The translations under genes were made by a program, and so were the position numbers. 64,000 bases of DNA from Rostrohypoxylon terebratum (taxonomy: Eukaryota; Ascomycota; Sordariomycetes; Xylariales; Hypoxylaceae): the NCBI GenBank assembly GCA_022497145.1, contig MU385890.1, forward strand, positions 1 to 64,000. Reading direction: 5' to 3'. Shown one piece after another: positions 54,042 through 64,000 of this stretch; positions within the stretch are counted from its first letter, which is position 1; each line of letters opens with the position of its first letter. Below the pieces are notes generated by a model, which made no database searches, was not told where the DNA came from, and was given only the letters and a program-made list of their open reading frames with translations.

Positions 54042-54539
54042 AGTCGAGTTTGAAATTCATGGATTTTGTAGCACCTAGAGCTATAGATATTCCCACACCT
54101 CCGCCAGATGTCGTTCTTATACGAGATACTTATGGCCTCTTACGTGATAAATGCGAGGGATCGTTGGCCACACTGGTAGCATGTAAAACGTTTTTAATCT
54201 CGTAAAGTTTCGACATATTCCCCCGACATCTATTATAATACGATGTACCAACAATTAGGAAACGTACGAGATTGCTTGTAAAGAGTGTTATAATATCCTC
54301 CGTGATATAGCCTTTATATTTCGTAATCGTCCCTGTTATCTCCTAGGTAAAATATATCCGACAAGATGAGCGCCGAGCGAGATGAATTGATACGGTTTCC
54401 TGACGATTGATAAACGCCCAGCGTATCGAGATGTTTCGTCATTTGTTTACTAATCAATATATCCACGGCGGAATATATGTTCGAATTCCTCCATCAAATA
54501 GTCGTCTCCGGAAGTATGGAGGATATTCAAAATGCAATA
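54042..54539. other. Intergenic; one 48-codon frame
   Basis: Holds only a short frame (54059-54205, starting MDFVAPRAIDIPTPPPDVVL) with no supporting homology. Otherwise AT-rich 3' flank of the ankyrin gene. Confidence 0.35.
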
Positions 54540-57500
54540 TCAAGGACCGGGTGGAATGGGACGTTTCGGACGCACGCTCGTTTCGAGGAAGATCAATTCT
54601 TCGTTCCAGTACTTCGCAACCTCGCGACGGAATTCGTCGGGTCCGTCATAAGTCGACATGCGACGGATGTTGTCTAGGGCGGATACGCCATGAATATTCT
54701 TCCTATGCTGGTCGACGCCACGCGTAAGAAAGATATTGAGACACTGGGCCGATCTGTCGGCTATCTTGGACGCCGGCCAGTTGGGGTCGCCGAAGGGCCA
54801 GATATCTTCGATTATTTGACAGAATATGTTGAGGACCGAGTTGTTCTCTCCGTCGAAGAGGAAGGGATTAAGGCCATTATCGAGCAAGAGAAGTAGCACC
54901 TCGGGTTTGTGTCTGCGACAGGCGGCCCGATTATAGCGGAGGACCATCTCGGGATCGCGCGTAAATTTATTGCACGTTCTGTTGTTCCGGTCGCTTATCA
55001 TCGCTTCGACGAATTCAAGAGGAGCAAGCTTGATCGCCCACTCTAACGGCGTCGTTCCTTCGAAGGGGTTCCGTACGGGAATTGGTCGAGGGAATTCGGC
55101 AGGGCTGAGGTGATAGTGGATGTTAGCCCCGGCTTGGACCAAGATGGCGACCGATCTCAGCCTGTCCAGAGCCGTCGAGAGATGCAACGGCGTCGTATTC
55201 TTTTTCGTAAACAGCGTGTTTGGATCCATGGTACCTCTGCTAAGAAGTAGTTCGAGTATGGCCCCGTCATCGTACGGGACGGAACCGGGACCGCACGCTG
55301 TTTCCAGGTGGGCGGCGCGCTCTTCGTCGGTCGCTTCCAGGTAGGTTTCGTGTCTGACCATCGTCTCTACGACGTCCTCGAAGCCGCATAAGATAGCGAA
55401 GTCGAGCGGTCCGAAAGATCGTCCGTCGACCTTTTTACCCTCGGGGTTGTTGTGCATGTTTCCGCCGTGATCGAGGAGAACCTCGACGACGACGCAATCT
55501 TCGTTCATGACCGCATCCATCAAGGGGGAACGTTCGCCGACCACCTCGTTCGGGTCGGCGCCCATTTCGAGGAGGGTCTCTACGATATCCTGATGAAACA
55601 TGTTGCAAGCCTCCGTCAAGCAGCTCTCGTTTTCTGTGGAACGATAGTTTATAGGAGCCCCAGCCCTGATTAAAGATATAGCGCAATCGAGTTTCTCCGT
55701 CTTGATAACGTCGAGGACTTTCTCCGGGCTCATCAACACTTCGCGCGCGTAAGGAAATTTCAGGATATACTCGAGGGCGCATGAATTATCCGATATCAGT
55801 ATCAGGTCAACGATGAGACCGATCTCCTCCGGCGTGAGTTCTCTGGATCTATGCGCCAATAGCTCATCGCAAAGATCTGTGTTGCCCGCGAGCAGCGCTG
55901 CGTTGAAAAGCCCCTGATTGTTGTTGCTCAATGGCCCGCAAGAGTTAGATCTTTCGCGTCGGAAGAGCATTCGCGCTACGTTGACCTTGTCGGGGTTGGG
56001 CCCGAGCGACGTACAAACCTCCTCGAGGGCCCCGAGGAGGTCGGCATCTGGCGGCATGCGATCCAGGAGCTCCGCCACCGTGCGCGTCATCGCTCCTTCG
56101 GGATGAGTGTCTAATATCCCCGACGGGCTACAAGCTTTGATCAAGGCCGTCTCGCCATCGGCGTCCTGCGCGTGGATGTCCGCGCCTTCGTCGAGGAGGA
56201 CTTTGACGACTTTATCAACGCTGATGAGGGCAGCCTTCATGAGCGGCGTCATCATGCGCGCATCCGTAGCTTCTATATCGGCACCGGCTTTGATTAAGGC
56301 TTTTACAACATCCGCTCTCATACCTTCCTGGAGGGATTCGCGCAGGTAGATAGGCCTCGTGCTCGACCGAATAGGACGACAGCAGCATTGTGTTAAGGAT
56401 TCGGTAGGGGTGGAAATTTCCACGCCCAGGTCGATGAATCTGAGAGCCTCGGCGAAGCGACACTCGCGACAGGCATGATTCAGGAGGGTGACGGAATTCA
56501 AGGTGGCGTTCACGGAGGCGCCCTGCTCGACGAGGAAATCGATCGCGCGCCAATTTCCGGCGTAGTACGCGTAACTCATGGGTGTGCTGCCGACGTGGTC
56601 TTGGACGTCGACGTCGGTCTGATAGCCTTCGTCCATGATGAAGCGGGCCACGGAGATAAGATCGGAATAGCAAGCCGTGTGGAGCGCTGTGATGTGGCGT
56701 GGGTCGGATCCGAGAAATCTTGGCGATACGTTCATCGAGGCTCCTCTAGAAATTAGCAGCCGCGCGGTCGATTCGTGACCGTGGCAGATGGCGGTATGCA
56801 GAGGTGTCCAGATGGGCTCGTGGTAGTCCTCGTCCGCGTATATCCGCGAAGACGAGTTGGGGATATCGCAGGCGCAAAAACCTCGCGACAAGGAATTGAC
56901 ATCCGCGCCGTACTTTATCAAAAGGTTGACGATGTCATCATTTCCCCAACGGGCGGCGACGTGAAGAGGCGTCCAGTAATAGTTTTTTGTGAGATCGCCG
57001 TGGGTACCGTAACCACGTCTTCTCGTCTCCGGCTCGAAGTCGTATTCGTCATCATCATCGTCATCCTCATCATCTTCTTCATCGTCCTCATCGTCTTCCT
57101 CATATTCCTCGTCTTCCTCATCATCCGAAGGGAATACCATTTCAAAATTAGAATTGATAGAAATGCGTCTTGCACGAGGCCGCATCCCAGGACCAACATA
57201 GCGAGCCGAGTTTAGAGATCCTGAGGCCACATGAGGTGGATGGGTGCGAGCTTGGAACGCTTCTAGTGCAGCGAGCATGGTGGCCCTAGTGTAAGATTGA
57301 ACCCAGGCGATATTTGGATTTGCACCGGCTATGAGCAGATGCCCGACAGTATCTTTACGGCCTTCGTCGATGGCCCAGCACATAATGCCAGCGTCATTTT
57401 TGACGAGCCGATATAGGTGAGGGGTAGAAATGTTGTATAGGGCGCGACATGATTTCGAGAAGGCGGACAGGTCCTGAACACCCAATTCCCGTGCCACGTA

Positions 57501-57575
57501 AGATATAATCTCTATCGGGAGACTGAGGATGGTGGGCATCTTTGAAGATAAGTGGTCGTATTTGTTGGTCCGCAC
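54540..57575 (-). CDS. F-box and ankyrin-repeat protein (1011 aa)
   Basis: One long exon. An F-box is visible right after Met13 (ILSLPIEIISYVARELGVQD and FSKSCRALYNISTPHLYRLV), so the true start may be 57539 rather than 57575. Ankyrin repeats follow: DTVGHLLIAGANPNIAW, WTPLHVAARWGNDDIVNLLI, WTPLHTAICHGHESTARLLI, VKALIKAGADIEATD, MTPLMKAALISVDKVVKVLL, DIVETLLEMGADPNEV, TPLHLSTALDRLRSVAILVQ and TPLEWAIKLAPLEFVEAMIS. A strongly acidic Asp/Glu run of about 40 residues (near 150-190) interrupts the early repeats. F-box/ankyrin proteins are predicted SCF ubiquitin-ligase adaptors; large ankyrin families are expanded in such fungi. No stop or frameshift; apparently intact. Confidence 0.92.
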   Translation of the reverse strand: MRTNKYDHLSSKMPTILSLPIEIISYVARELGVQDLSAFSKSCRALYNISTPHLYRLVKNDAGIMCWAIDEGRKDTVGHLLIAGANPNIAWVQSYTRATMLAALEAFQARTHPPHVASGSLNSARYVGPGMRPRARRISINSNFEMVFPSDDEEDEEYEEDDEDDEEDDEDDDDDDEYDFEPETRRRGYGTHGDLTKNYYWTPLHVAARWGNDDIVNLLIKYGADVNSLSRGFCACDIPNSSSRIYADEDYHEPIWTPLHTAICHGHESTARLLISRGASMNVSPRFLGSDPRHITALHTACYSDLISVARFIMDEGYQTDVDVQDHVGSTPMSYAYYAGNWRAIDFLVEQGASVNATLNSVTLLNHACRECRFAEALRFIDLGVEISTPTESLTQCCCRPIRSSTRPIYLRESLQEGMRADVVKALIKAGADIEATDARMMTPLMKAALISVDKVVKVLLDEGADIHAQDADGETALIKACSPSGILDTHPEGAMTRTVAELLDRMPPDADLLGALEEVCTSLGPNPDKVNVARMLFRRERSNSCGPLSNNNQGLFNAALLAGNTDLCDELLAHRSRELTPEEIGLIVDLILISDNSCALEYILKFPYAREVLMSPEKVLDVIKTEKLDCAISLIRAGAPINYRSTENESCLTEACNMFHQDIVETLLEMGADPNEVVGERSPLMDAVMNEDCVVVEVLLDHGGNMHNNPEGKKVDGRSFGPLDFAILCGFEDVVETMVRHETYLEATDEERAAHLETACGPGSVPYDDGAILELLLSRGTMDPNTLFTKKNTTPLHLSTALDRLRSVAILVQAGANIHYHLSPAEFPRPIPVRNPFEGTTPLEWAIKLAPLEFVEAMISDRNNRTCNKFTRDPEMVLRYNRAACRRHKPEVLLLLLDNGLNPFLFDGENNSVLNIFCQIIEDIWPFGDPNWPASKIADRSAQCLNIFLTRGVDQHRKNIHGVSALDNIRRMSTYDGPDEFRREVAKYWNEELIFLETSVRPKRPIPPGP

Positions 57576-58662
57576 ATGAAGAAGGTGTCAAACCTGTCGT
57601 GGAGAATGGAGGTTTCGAATTTTTCATATTAGTAGTTGTGGAAAGTAAAAAGCAATTTCGCGTTTGACGCGCTAAACAATCATTATCATTACCTACCCAC
57701 CTACATATGAGTGTAGAGTAGTAGGTACTAGGTAGGTACATCTACTGTACCTAGTACCTTAGTAGTTAGTAGGTAGGGGTACAGCTCAAGGCCCCGCTGG
57801 AAGTGACGACACTTGGTACTTGACCCCTGACTAGGTTCCTAACCCTGCCTTATCGGGGACGTGGAGTGACCTAACCTTCTAGTAGGAATTCTAGCGGGCC
57901 ATAACCCTATTAACCGGGCTATTCACGATCCCACATAGGTACCAGTAGACCGGAGCCCCTAATCAAAATCGACGATGATCTAAAATTACCAAAAAGAAGT
58001 CTTGATAATTAAAGTGCGTAGGATGTACGAAGTAGCCTACCAATCTTCACAATCATCGCTGATATAAGTATTTTAAGAAATCTCACAAGATATAACAACA
58101 ATTAGGTATCTATAGTTACACTCAACCCGTCCTTGCCTTTCAATTGTACTCAAGCTTAAAGTCTGGTAGTGGGAGGAAGCTACCATCAAAGCAGGACCCT
58201 TATAATATTATAATTTGCTCTATGTTACTACTAGTTTGTACTATGCAGGGAATACCTAGTCCGACTTCTATTGTACATACTAGGTAGATCAAAAATCGTT
58301 CCTATTTCGTTCTTCTTTATGCCTCATGGTGGATACTAGATACCTAGACCGTCTTCGGTACTGCCTGCATTTAATGCCTACTAGCCCACTAGGTCCTAAT
58401 GTTCCGATATTCTAATTTCTGCTTCGTAACAACCTACTGGGTACTACCTAGTAGGCACCTGTTCGCCTTTCTTTCTCCCAATCTTCATATACTATGTATG
58501 AAAGATTCGCCTTGCTTCATTGATTGCTTGATCTCCAACGCAACTTTTGTTTCCTCATGGCTCAACCTTGACTTCTCTACTCTTGGGTCTTGACACAAAA
58601 TCTGGTCCAGATACAAAAACACCACATCTTCTCATAGCCCCTCATCTAATTCCCACAGCTCG
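57576..58662. other. Divergent intergenic region between the ankyrin gene and dynamin-like gene
   Basis: About 1.1 kb, AT-rich, dense in TACCTAGTA/TAGGTAGG-type short palindromic microsatellites (57712-57775, 58250-58460). It is the shared promoter of the two flanking genes. No gene supported. Confidence 0.45.
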
Positions 58663-60983
58663 ATGACACGCAAACAAACTCATAAGAAATCAAACAAGCA
58701 TACCGATATGGCGGCAGATCTCGCTGAAGATATCTCCCAGAAGACTTCTGGTTTTATCCAGTCAAGTAATCATAGAGACCTCCTCGACATCGTTGACTCA
58801 CTGAGATCTCATGGCGTCAGCCACTATATCGACCTACCACAGATCATCGTGTGCGGTAGCCAGTCATCGGGCAAGAGTTCCACTCTTGAAGCTCTTTCGG
58901 GCATCGCCTTTCCTACCGCCGAAGGCCTCTGCACCCGCTTTGCTACCGAGCTTGTTCTTCGGCGCGGTGACAAACCCGAGATCAAGGTCCACATCCAGCC
59001 AGGCTCCAATAGGACCAACGAGGAGAGAGTTCGCCTGTCGTCCTTTTCCGGGAAGACGAGAGATCACGATGACTTTCCTAAGATCATAGAGGCTGCCAAG
59101 GAAGCGATGGGTCTTACTGGTAGCGACGGCGCTAAGATATTCAGCACGGACGTGTTGCGAATCGAGAGCACGTCGCCTACCGCACCTAACCTTACGCTCG
59201 TCGATTTGCCTGGTTTGTTTGGCGCCTCCGACAAGAACCAGTCAGATGACGATGCCGCCCTGGTCGAGAATTTGGTAACAGGCTACATGAATCAGCGCCG
59301 TAGTATCATTCTTGCTGTCATCGCGGCAGACAATCCGTTCGCCAATCAGCCTGTGACCAGGTTTGCTCGCAATATCGACCCCGCCGGCACGAGAACTCTC
59401 GGTCTGATTACAAAGCCCGACAAGATCGACATAGGCTCGGAAAGCGAGGCGTATTACATAGAGCTGGCGCAGAACTTGAACGTTAAGCTGAACCTTGGAT
59501 GGCACGTCCTACGAAACAGGAGCCACGCTACGGTCAAGGATAGCATCGCAGAGAGAGACAAGAGAGAGGCCGAGTTCTTCGCCGAGTCGGCTTGGGCAGT
59601 CCTCGACGAATCGCAGCTCGGAGTGGAATCGTTGAGAACCCGCTTACGCCAGATCTTGTGGAAGCAGATCCAGACTGGTCTACCGGGTGTCAAGGTCGAG
59701 GTGCAGACCGGTATCGCAGACTGTCGATCTAAGTTGACACGACTAGGGAAAGCACGCAGTACGCAGAGGGAGAAGCATACGTACCTTCAACGTCTTAGCA
59801 GCCGCCTTTCCAAGCTCTCTCGAGCAGCGATCGATGGGGTGTACGCTGACACGTTTTTTGAGTCATACCCCGGCCAACAGGATGCCTTGGAGAGACGACT
59901 GCGCGCTCACGTGCAAAAGATTCTCCATGAGTATGCTGAAAAGATGCGAGAAGACGGTCATGCGTTGGAGATTGTCGAAGATGACACGGAACCAACCCGA
60001 TCACTGGCAAGGCGTTATACAATGAGAGAAGATTATTTGGATCTAGTAAAGGATCTGATGGTGGAATGCCGAGGTCGCGAGTTGCCGGGGACTTATAATC
60101 CTTTAGTTGTAGGTGACCTGTTTTGCAGGCAATGCAAGCCCTGGGAGCAGATTACACAGAATCTAGTCGAGCAGATTCACGAAGCCGCAGCCAAAAACTT
60201 CAATAAAATCGTATCGCATATATGCGATGAGAATACCAGATCTCGCCTCATGAAGTGGCACATCCAGCCCGCATTGCATCGTCTCCGACAAGATTTGAAG
60301 GATAAGGTTGACGATTTATTGAAGCCGCATCTATCCATTCACCCAATCACATACAATGACTATCTCACGCAGACTGTCCAGAGGATCCAGACGGAGCGCC
60401 ACGACAGGAACTTTGACGCAATCAGCATGGCACAATGCAAGTATACGTCAAGCAATGCGCCGACCCAACCCGTGCAGGTGAACCTAAAGTCGCTTCTTTG
60501 GGCACTCAAAAAAGGAACTCGGCCCGATGTCGAAGAGTACTCGGCTTCACTTGCAGCCGATGTCGCCGCCGCATACTATGAGGTATCGTAACGCCTATTT
60601 TATTACGACGTGTAATTCAAGACGTTACTATATGATATACGTGCTAACGATACGTAGGTTGCTCGAGATAAATTTATCGATGATATCAGTGTAGATGCCA
60701 TCGAAACCTGTCTCATTCAACACCTACCCGAAGTGTAAGTGAACACCGAAATATTGCAGAAGCTATCGCTAACGTTTATATTCGTAGGCTTTGTCCCGAT
60801 GTGATCTGGGATCTATCACAAGAAGATGTCGAGAGACTAGGATCCGAGGACGACAACACGGTCAAGGAGCGCAACGAATTGACGCAGAAGTTAGATATTC
60901 TCGAGAAAGGTCTAAAGGACCTGGACGCTTTTACGGCTCGGTCGGCTATTCGTGCGGTGGCAAGAGACAGAGAAGAGCTATGA
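58663..60983 (+). CDS. Dynamin-like large GTPase (730 aa)
   Basis: Exons 58663-60582, 60658-60734 and 60788-60983, junctions in frame (AAYYE|VARDKF; LPEV|LCPDV). GTPase motifs: G1 GSQSSGKSS (residues 65-73), a conserved Thr after it (T91, CTRFATEL), G3 DLPG (181-184), G4 TKPD (250-253). The middle/stalk region follows, with a C-terminal GED-like helix (DISVDAIETCLIQHLPEV, LSQEDVERLGSEDD). No PH or proline-rich domain, as in the Mx/Vps1-like fungal dynamin families expanded in Pezizomycotina, whose roles are mostly unknown (membrane remodelling, suspected antiviral or incompatibility functions). A second possible start, Met16, follows a Lys-rich leader. It appears intact. Confidence 0.92.
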
Positions 60984-61285
60984 GCTATGAGCTAGGTATG
61001 AGGCTTGAGGCTTGAGGCATCGTATGGTGTGAAGGGATTCATGAGTGTGTTGATGGTAACGCTTGGTATGTAAGTGATAGTACCTGCTAACTGTAGGGTC
61101 CATCCATAATACAGACCATCAGAGCCGATAGCTTGTCTCGTACTTCGTGACCTCGATGTGTCGAAAAGTCTTGTTCACGGAGACAGAGAGAGTAATAGAT
61201 TAGGTTAATAAATGGCGGTGCCCAAAAGTTACAATGTTACATATCTCATGAATAGGTACAGCAAGCCACAGTGACATCATTATGA
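60984..61285. other. Convergent intergenic region
   Basis: About 300 bp. Begins with repeated GAGCTATGAGCTATGAGCTA near 60974-60994. No gene. Confidence 0.4.
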
Positions 61286-62368
61286 CTATGCTGTGATTAT
61301 GTCAGGCATCCCGCGCGTTCCGTTTGTGAGGCATAGATCCACTTCTTCCTTCTTGATATCCAAATCCTGTACAAATGAATTCAGACAAACATCAGTCGGA
61401 GTTACCCAGACATCAGGTATCAGACTGTTCTCAGCGCCCTGCTTTGCGACCTCATCTGCGAGCTTGTTCAGATCTCTTGGGATTCTCCAGAATCGGACAG
61501 AGAGCCCTAAGCTGTCCCACCTCTCGACTTCACTTAGGAGTTCTTCCCATAAGTCTCTGTTCTGGACATATCTACCTGTCGTAGTCGTCCAGTTATGGGC
61601 GATCCACCCTCTGGCCCATCTTGTTGATCCTTTCACTACGTACTCCGAGTCGGTGGCAACAGGTATCTTATCGAAGCCTTCACTGAACCAGTGTCGGAAG
61701 TGCAGAGCTGCAATCACAGCACGAAGCTCAGCCCTGTTGCTGGTCTGCGGTGCGTAGCAGCCAGAAGGCCCCCTGCTCTCCAGACGGCCATAACAAACAT
61801 TCGTGCTTCTCGGACCATACACAAAGCCCCAGCCGGCTCTAGGATGTGACCGGCCATTGTCGAAACACGAGCCGTCCGTGAAGATGAGAATCGACCGAGG
61901 ATCGTCGCGATGGACAAATCTGACAAGTTATCCATGTCAGCAATCCTAGTCTAGGATTTTTTGAGAAAAACTCTCTAACCTTTTACCATAAACTGTTCGT
62001 GTGCCCGGAAACAATTCAGTGGGTATTTTTGAACCACCTAAAGGTACGAACTCTGTAGGGAAGACTGCGCCGATTTCTCTCTTGGGTATTGCGGTAGATT
62101 CCATGGGAAACATTGAGTTTGCGTAAGGATTGAAATTCCTAGCATTCTTTCTACGTTCTACGAGATAATAATTTATCCCAGTATAATCTGAGTCGCACTT
62201 TTTGCAGACACCGCATCCGTGCGGGCCGCAGACAACTCGACCGTCGGGCAATTCGCAGGGACCTCTATGGTCCTGGCCATCGAGTCGGTAGCACAGGTAA
62301 CCTTGAGCTACCCACCATCCGAGAGGCTTCGTTGTGTTATACTCAACCATGGCGGGGATTGGAAACAA
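61286..62368 (-). CDS. RNase HI-like protein with Cys-rich N-terminal module, copy 1 (340 aa)
   Basis: Exons 61980-62368 and 61286-61919; the intron has donor GTTAGA and acceptor TTGTCAG, and the junction VYGKR|FVHRDDP matches the neighbour's TR|YVNRHDP. The N-terminal module is YLCYRLDGQ, then GPCELPDGRVVCGPHGCGVC and KKCDSDYTG: five cysteines and a histidine that look like a zinc-binding knuckle. The RNase H domain shows all expected acidic residues: FTDGSC, SNRAELRAVIAAL, ATDSEYVVKG and LNKLADEVAKQG. It should cleave RNA in RNA:DNA hybrids. A short C-terminal tail follows. Such RNase H genes are multiplied in some filamentous ascomycetes; substrates are unknown. Tandem with a homologue at 63006. 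Confidence 0.88.
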
Positions 62369-63005
62369 ATGTACAAGTGATGAAACAGGACGGGATGCTT
62401 CGGGCTAGTTTACGTCTTCCGATATCTAACTCTGATATGAAAGATATCTTGAGGTTGAAGAAGTGTAAATGGCACCGTCATTCAATTTAAGGCCAACCTA
62501 CTATCCTCCACCTTGGAGAATGATGCGCCCAAATCTAAACGTATATAGTTAGGTTTGTGCAAGAGCCATCAAACCTCAATATCTACGACTTTGGTGCAGC
62601 GGGGTTATTAGCTGGCACCACTCAACACCAACACTGAATGGAGTTTGGGATACAGGATGGATCTATCATGGAGGTGGCCAGTCTCGATTCCCAAGTACTA
62701 GTATTGAAAGTAGGTACGACACGATACTACTTCTATATACGATCAGACTTTTTGCAACACCGCCAGGTCAGAGAGCCGGCTTTACTTAAGTAGGTATGGT
62801 AGCTACTATTGCCGTACATGGTCGTCGCTAGCTTGCCGGGCTATCTAAGGTAACGCAGATCACCTCTCTCGGTGTGAATATATCTCCAAGCGCGATCTCT
62901 GCTCACTAGGTATTAGGCAGGTAATATCTTCGAATACGCTTCCCTAAGAATCTCAATCCAGGCACTGTTTATTGCAGTTACGTATGGCTTAAGATACATT
63001 GTCGA
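62369..63005. other. Intergenic between the tandem RNase H genes
   Basis: Promoter of copy 1 and 3' flank of copy 2. No gene supported. Confidence 0.4.
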
Positions 63006-64000
63006 TCAGATTTCTAGTGGCCCTTTTCTAGAAAATCTCGGTTCATTCCACTGGTTAGGCACCTTATCCTCAGAAGCGGCCTCCTTCGCAGCCGCATCCG
63101 CAGTTTGATTCCAATCCCTTTGGATCCTCCAAAACCGTATAGAAAGCCCATCTTCCTTCCATCTTTCCACTTCGCCTAGAAGCAACTCCCACAAGTCTTG
63201 ATTCTTGACTTCAACGCCTCCACTCGTCTTCCAACCTTTCTTAATCCATGTCTTGGCCCAGGTCGTGCTTCCTTCGACCACATACTCCGAGTCGGTAGCG
63301 ATAACAATCGTACTGAAGCCTTCGTTAGGCCAGTACCGGAATCGCAGGGCTGCGATGACGGCACGGAGCTCGGCCCTGTTGCTACTCTGGATGCTCTTGT
63401 CGCCGAAAGGCCCCTCGGTCTCCAGCCGACCAGATCTGGTAGCCAGTTTTCCCGCGTCCTCCGACCCGTAAACAAATGCCCAGCCAGCTTTGGGATCCGG
63501 CTGGCCGTTGTTCAAACATGCTCCGTCGGTGAAGACGAGTACGACGTGGGGGTCGTGGCGATTGACGTATCTGCCAAGCCATATCAGCAATCTTGATCTA
63601 AGATACTATTCTCTGAGCTATTCTTACCTAGTCGAATTCGCATCAATTGCCTTGACGGGAAACAGTTGTGTCGGAGTGGTCGTGCTATTTGGAGGAGTGA
63701 ACTTGGTAGGAAATTCTCGGCCAGTGCCTCTTTTCATGTCCGGGACAACGACGTCTCTCCAAAAAGCTCTCACATGAGCCGCACGAGTATAGTCTACGCT
63801 TTTCTCGTCATCACTTTTGCCCCCATCGTCCTCTTCGTCATCGCCTTCGTCGTCGTATTCTTCATATCCGTCTGGAACATTGTCCATATCGGTGTAGTCT
63901 GTGCAGCATTTTCCACAGACGACAAGGCCATGAGGACCGCAGACAATCCGACCGTCGGGCAATTCGCAGGGACCCTCTTCGTCATCGCTCGAGGACGGGC
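63006..64000 (-). CDS. RNase HI-like protein, copy 2 (5' end outside window)
   Basis: Exons 63006-63570 and 63628 to beyond 64000; intron GTAAGA...GGCTTGGCAG at the same position and phase as in copy 1. The N-terminal module repeats GPCELPDGRIVCGPHGLVVC and GKCCTDYT, followed by an acidic insertion (EEYDDEGDDEEDDGGKSDDE) not present in copy 1. The RNase H domain has FTDGAC, SSNRAELRAVIAAL, ATDSEYVVEG and WNQTADAAAKEA, so the four catalytic acids are conserved. The frame remains open to the window edge, so the start lies outside. A tandem duplicate of the gene at 61286-62368, diverged in linker and tail. Confidence 0.88.

Noticed and set aside
57712..57775. TAGGTAGG/CCTACCTA tracts considered as telomeric repeats
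   Set aside because: Fungal telomeres are TTAGGG; these tracts are short, interrupted and occur throughout the window.

Overview
The window is from a filamentous ascomycete (Pezizomycotina, probably Sordariomycetes; Xylariales is a guess). Supporting signs: introns of about 40-110 nt with GTRNGT donors, CTAAC-type branch points and YAG acceptors; Zn2Cys6 regulators; a Pth11-type receptor; multi-exon class II P450s; a NACHT (NLR) relic; a SepH/Cdc7-type septation-kinase fragment; and solo LTRs. No rRNA, tRNA or CRISPR was seen.

Layout. (1) 0-18 kb is an accessory, decaying region: a MADS-like small ORF, a short coiled-coil protein, a Cys-rich micro-protein, a patatin-like phospholipase gene broken by a frameshift and an LTR remnant, one apparently intact nuclear-type protein (6.1-7.5 kb), a kinase-less C-terminal copy of a SepH-like gene with one premature stop, three solo LTRs plus a MITE-like element, a pogo-type transposase tail cut by an LTR, and an NLR relic (stop, homopolymer frameshift, truncation). 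(2) 18-25.7 kb holds four genes I do not recognise: a 610-aa Ser/Asp-rich protein, a coiled-coil protein, and two related small genes (210 and 181 aa) with a shared MSGK...GKGK start.

(3) 26.3-52.9 kb is the centrepiece: a complete-looking sesquiterpene biosynthetic gene cluster around an aristolochene-synthase-type cyclase (43098-44276). It carries three P450s (two related to each other, one of a different class), two short-chain dehydrogenases, a secreted FAD (BBE-type) oxidase, an FAD monooxygenase, an MFS transporter, two Zn2Cys6 regulators (one AflR-like) and a Pth11-like seven-helix receptor. Genes alternate in direction so that four divergent promoters serve eight genes. The inferred pathway is farnesyl diphosphate to a bicyclic eremophilane-type olefin, then multistep oxidation and export. 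No PKS, acyltransferase or methyltransferase is present, so the product should be an oxidised, unesterified terpenoid unless genes elsewhere contribute.

(4) 53-64 kb flanks the cluster: a deleted alpha/beta-hydrolase pseudogene lacking its nucleophile region, a 1011-aa F-box/ankyrin protein, a 730-aa dynamin-like GTPase, and two tandem RNase HI-like genes with a Cys-rich N-terminal module, the second running off the window. Exon boundaries were placed by eye from splice signals and checked for frame continuity; they are models, not transcripts.
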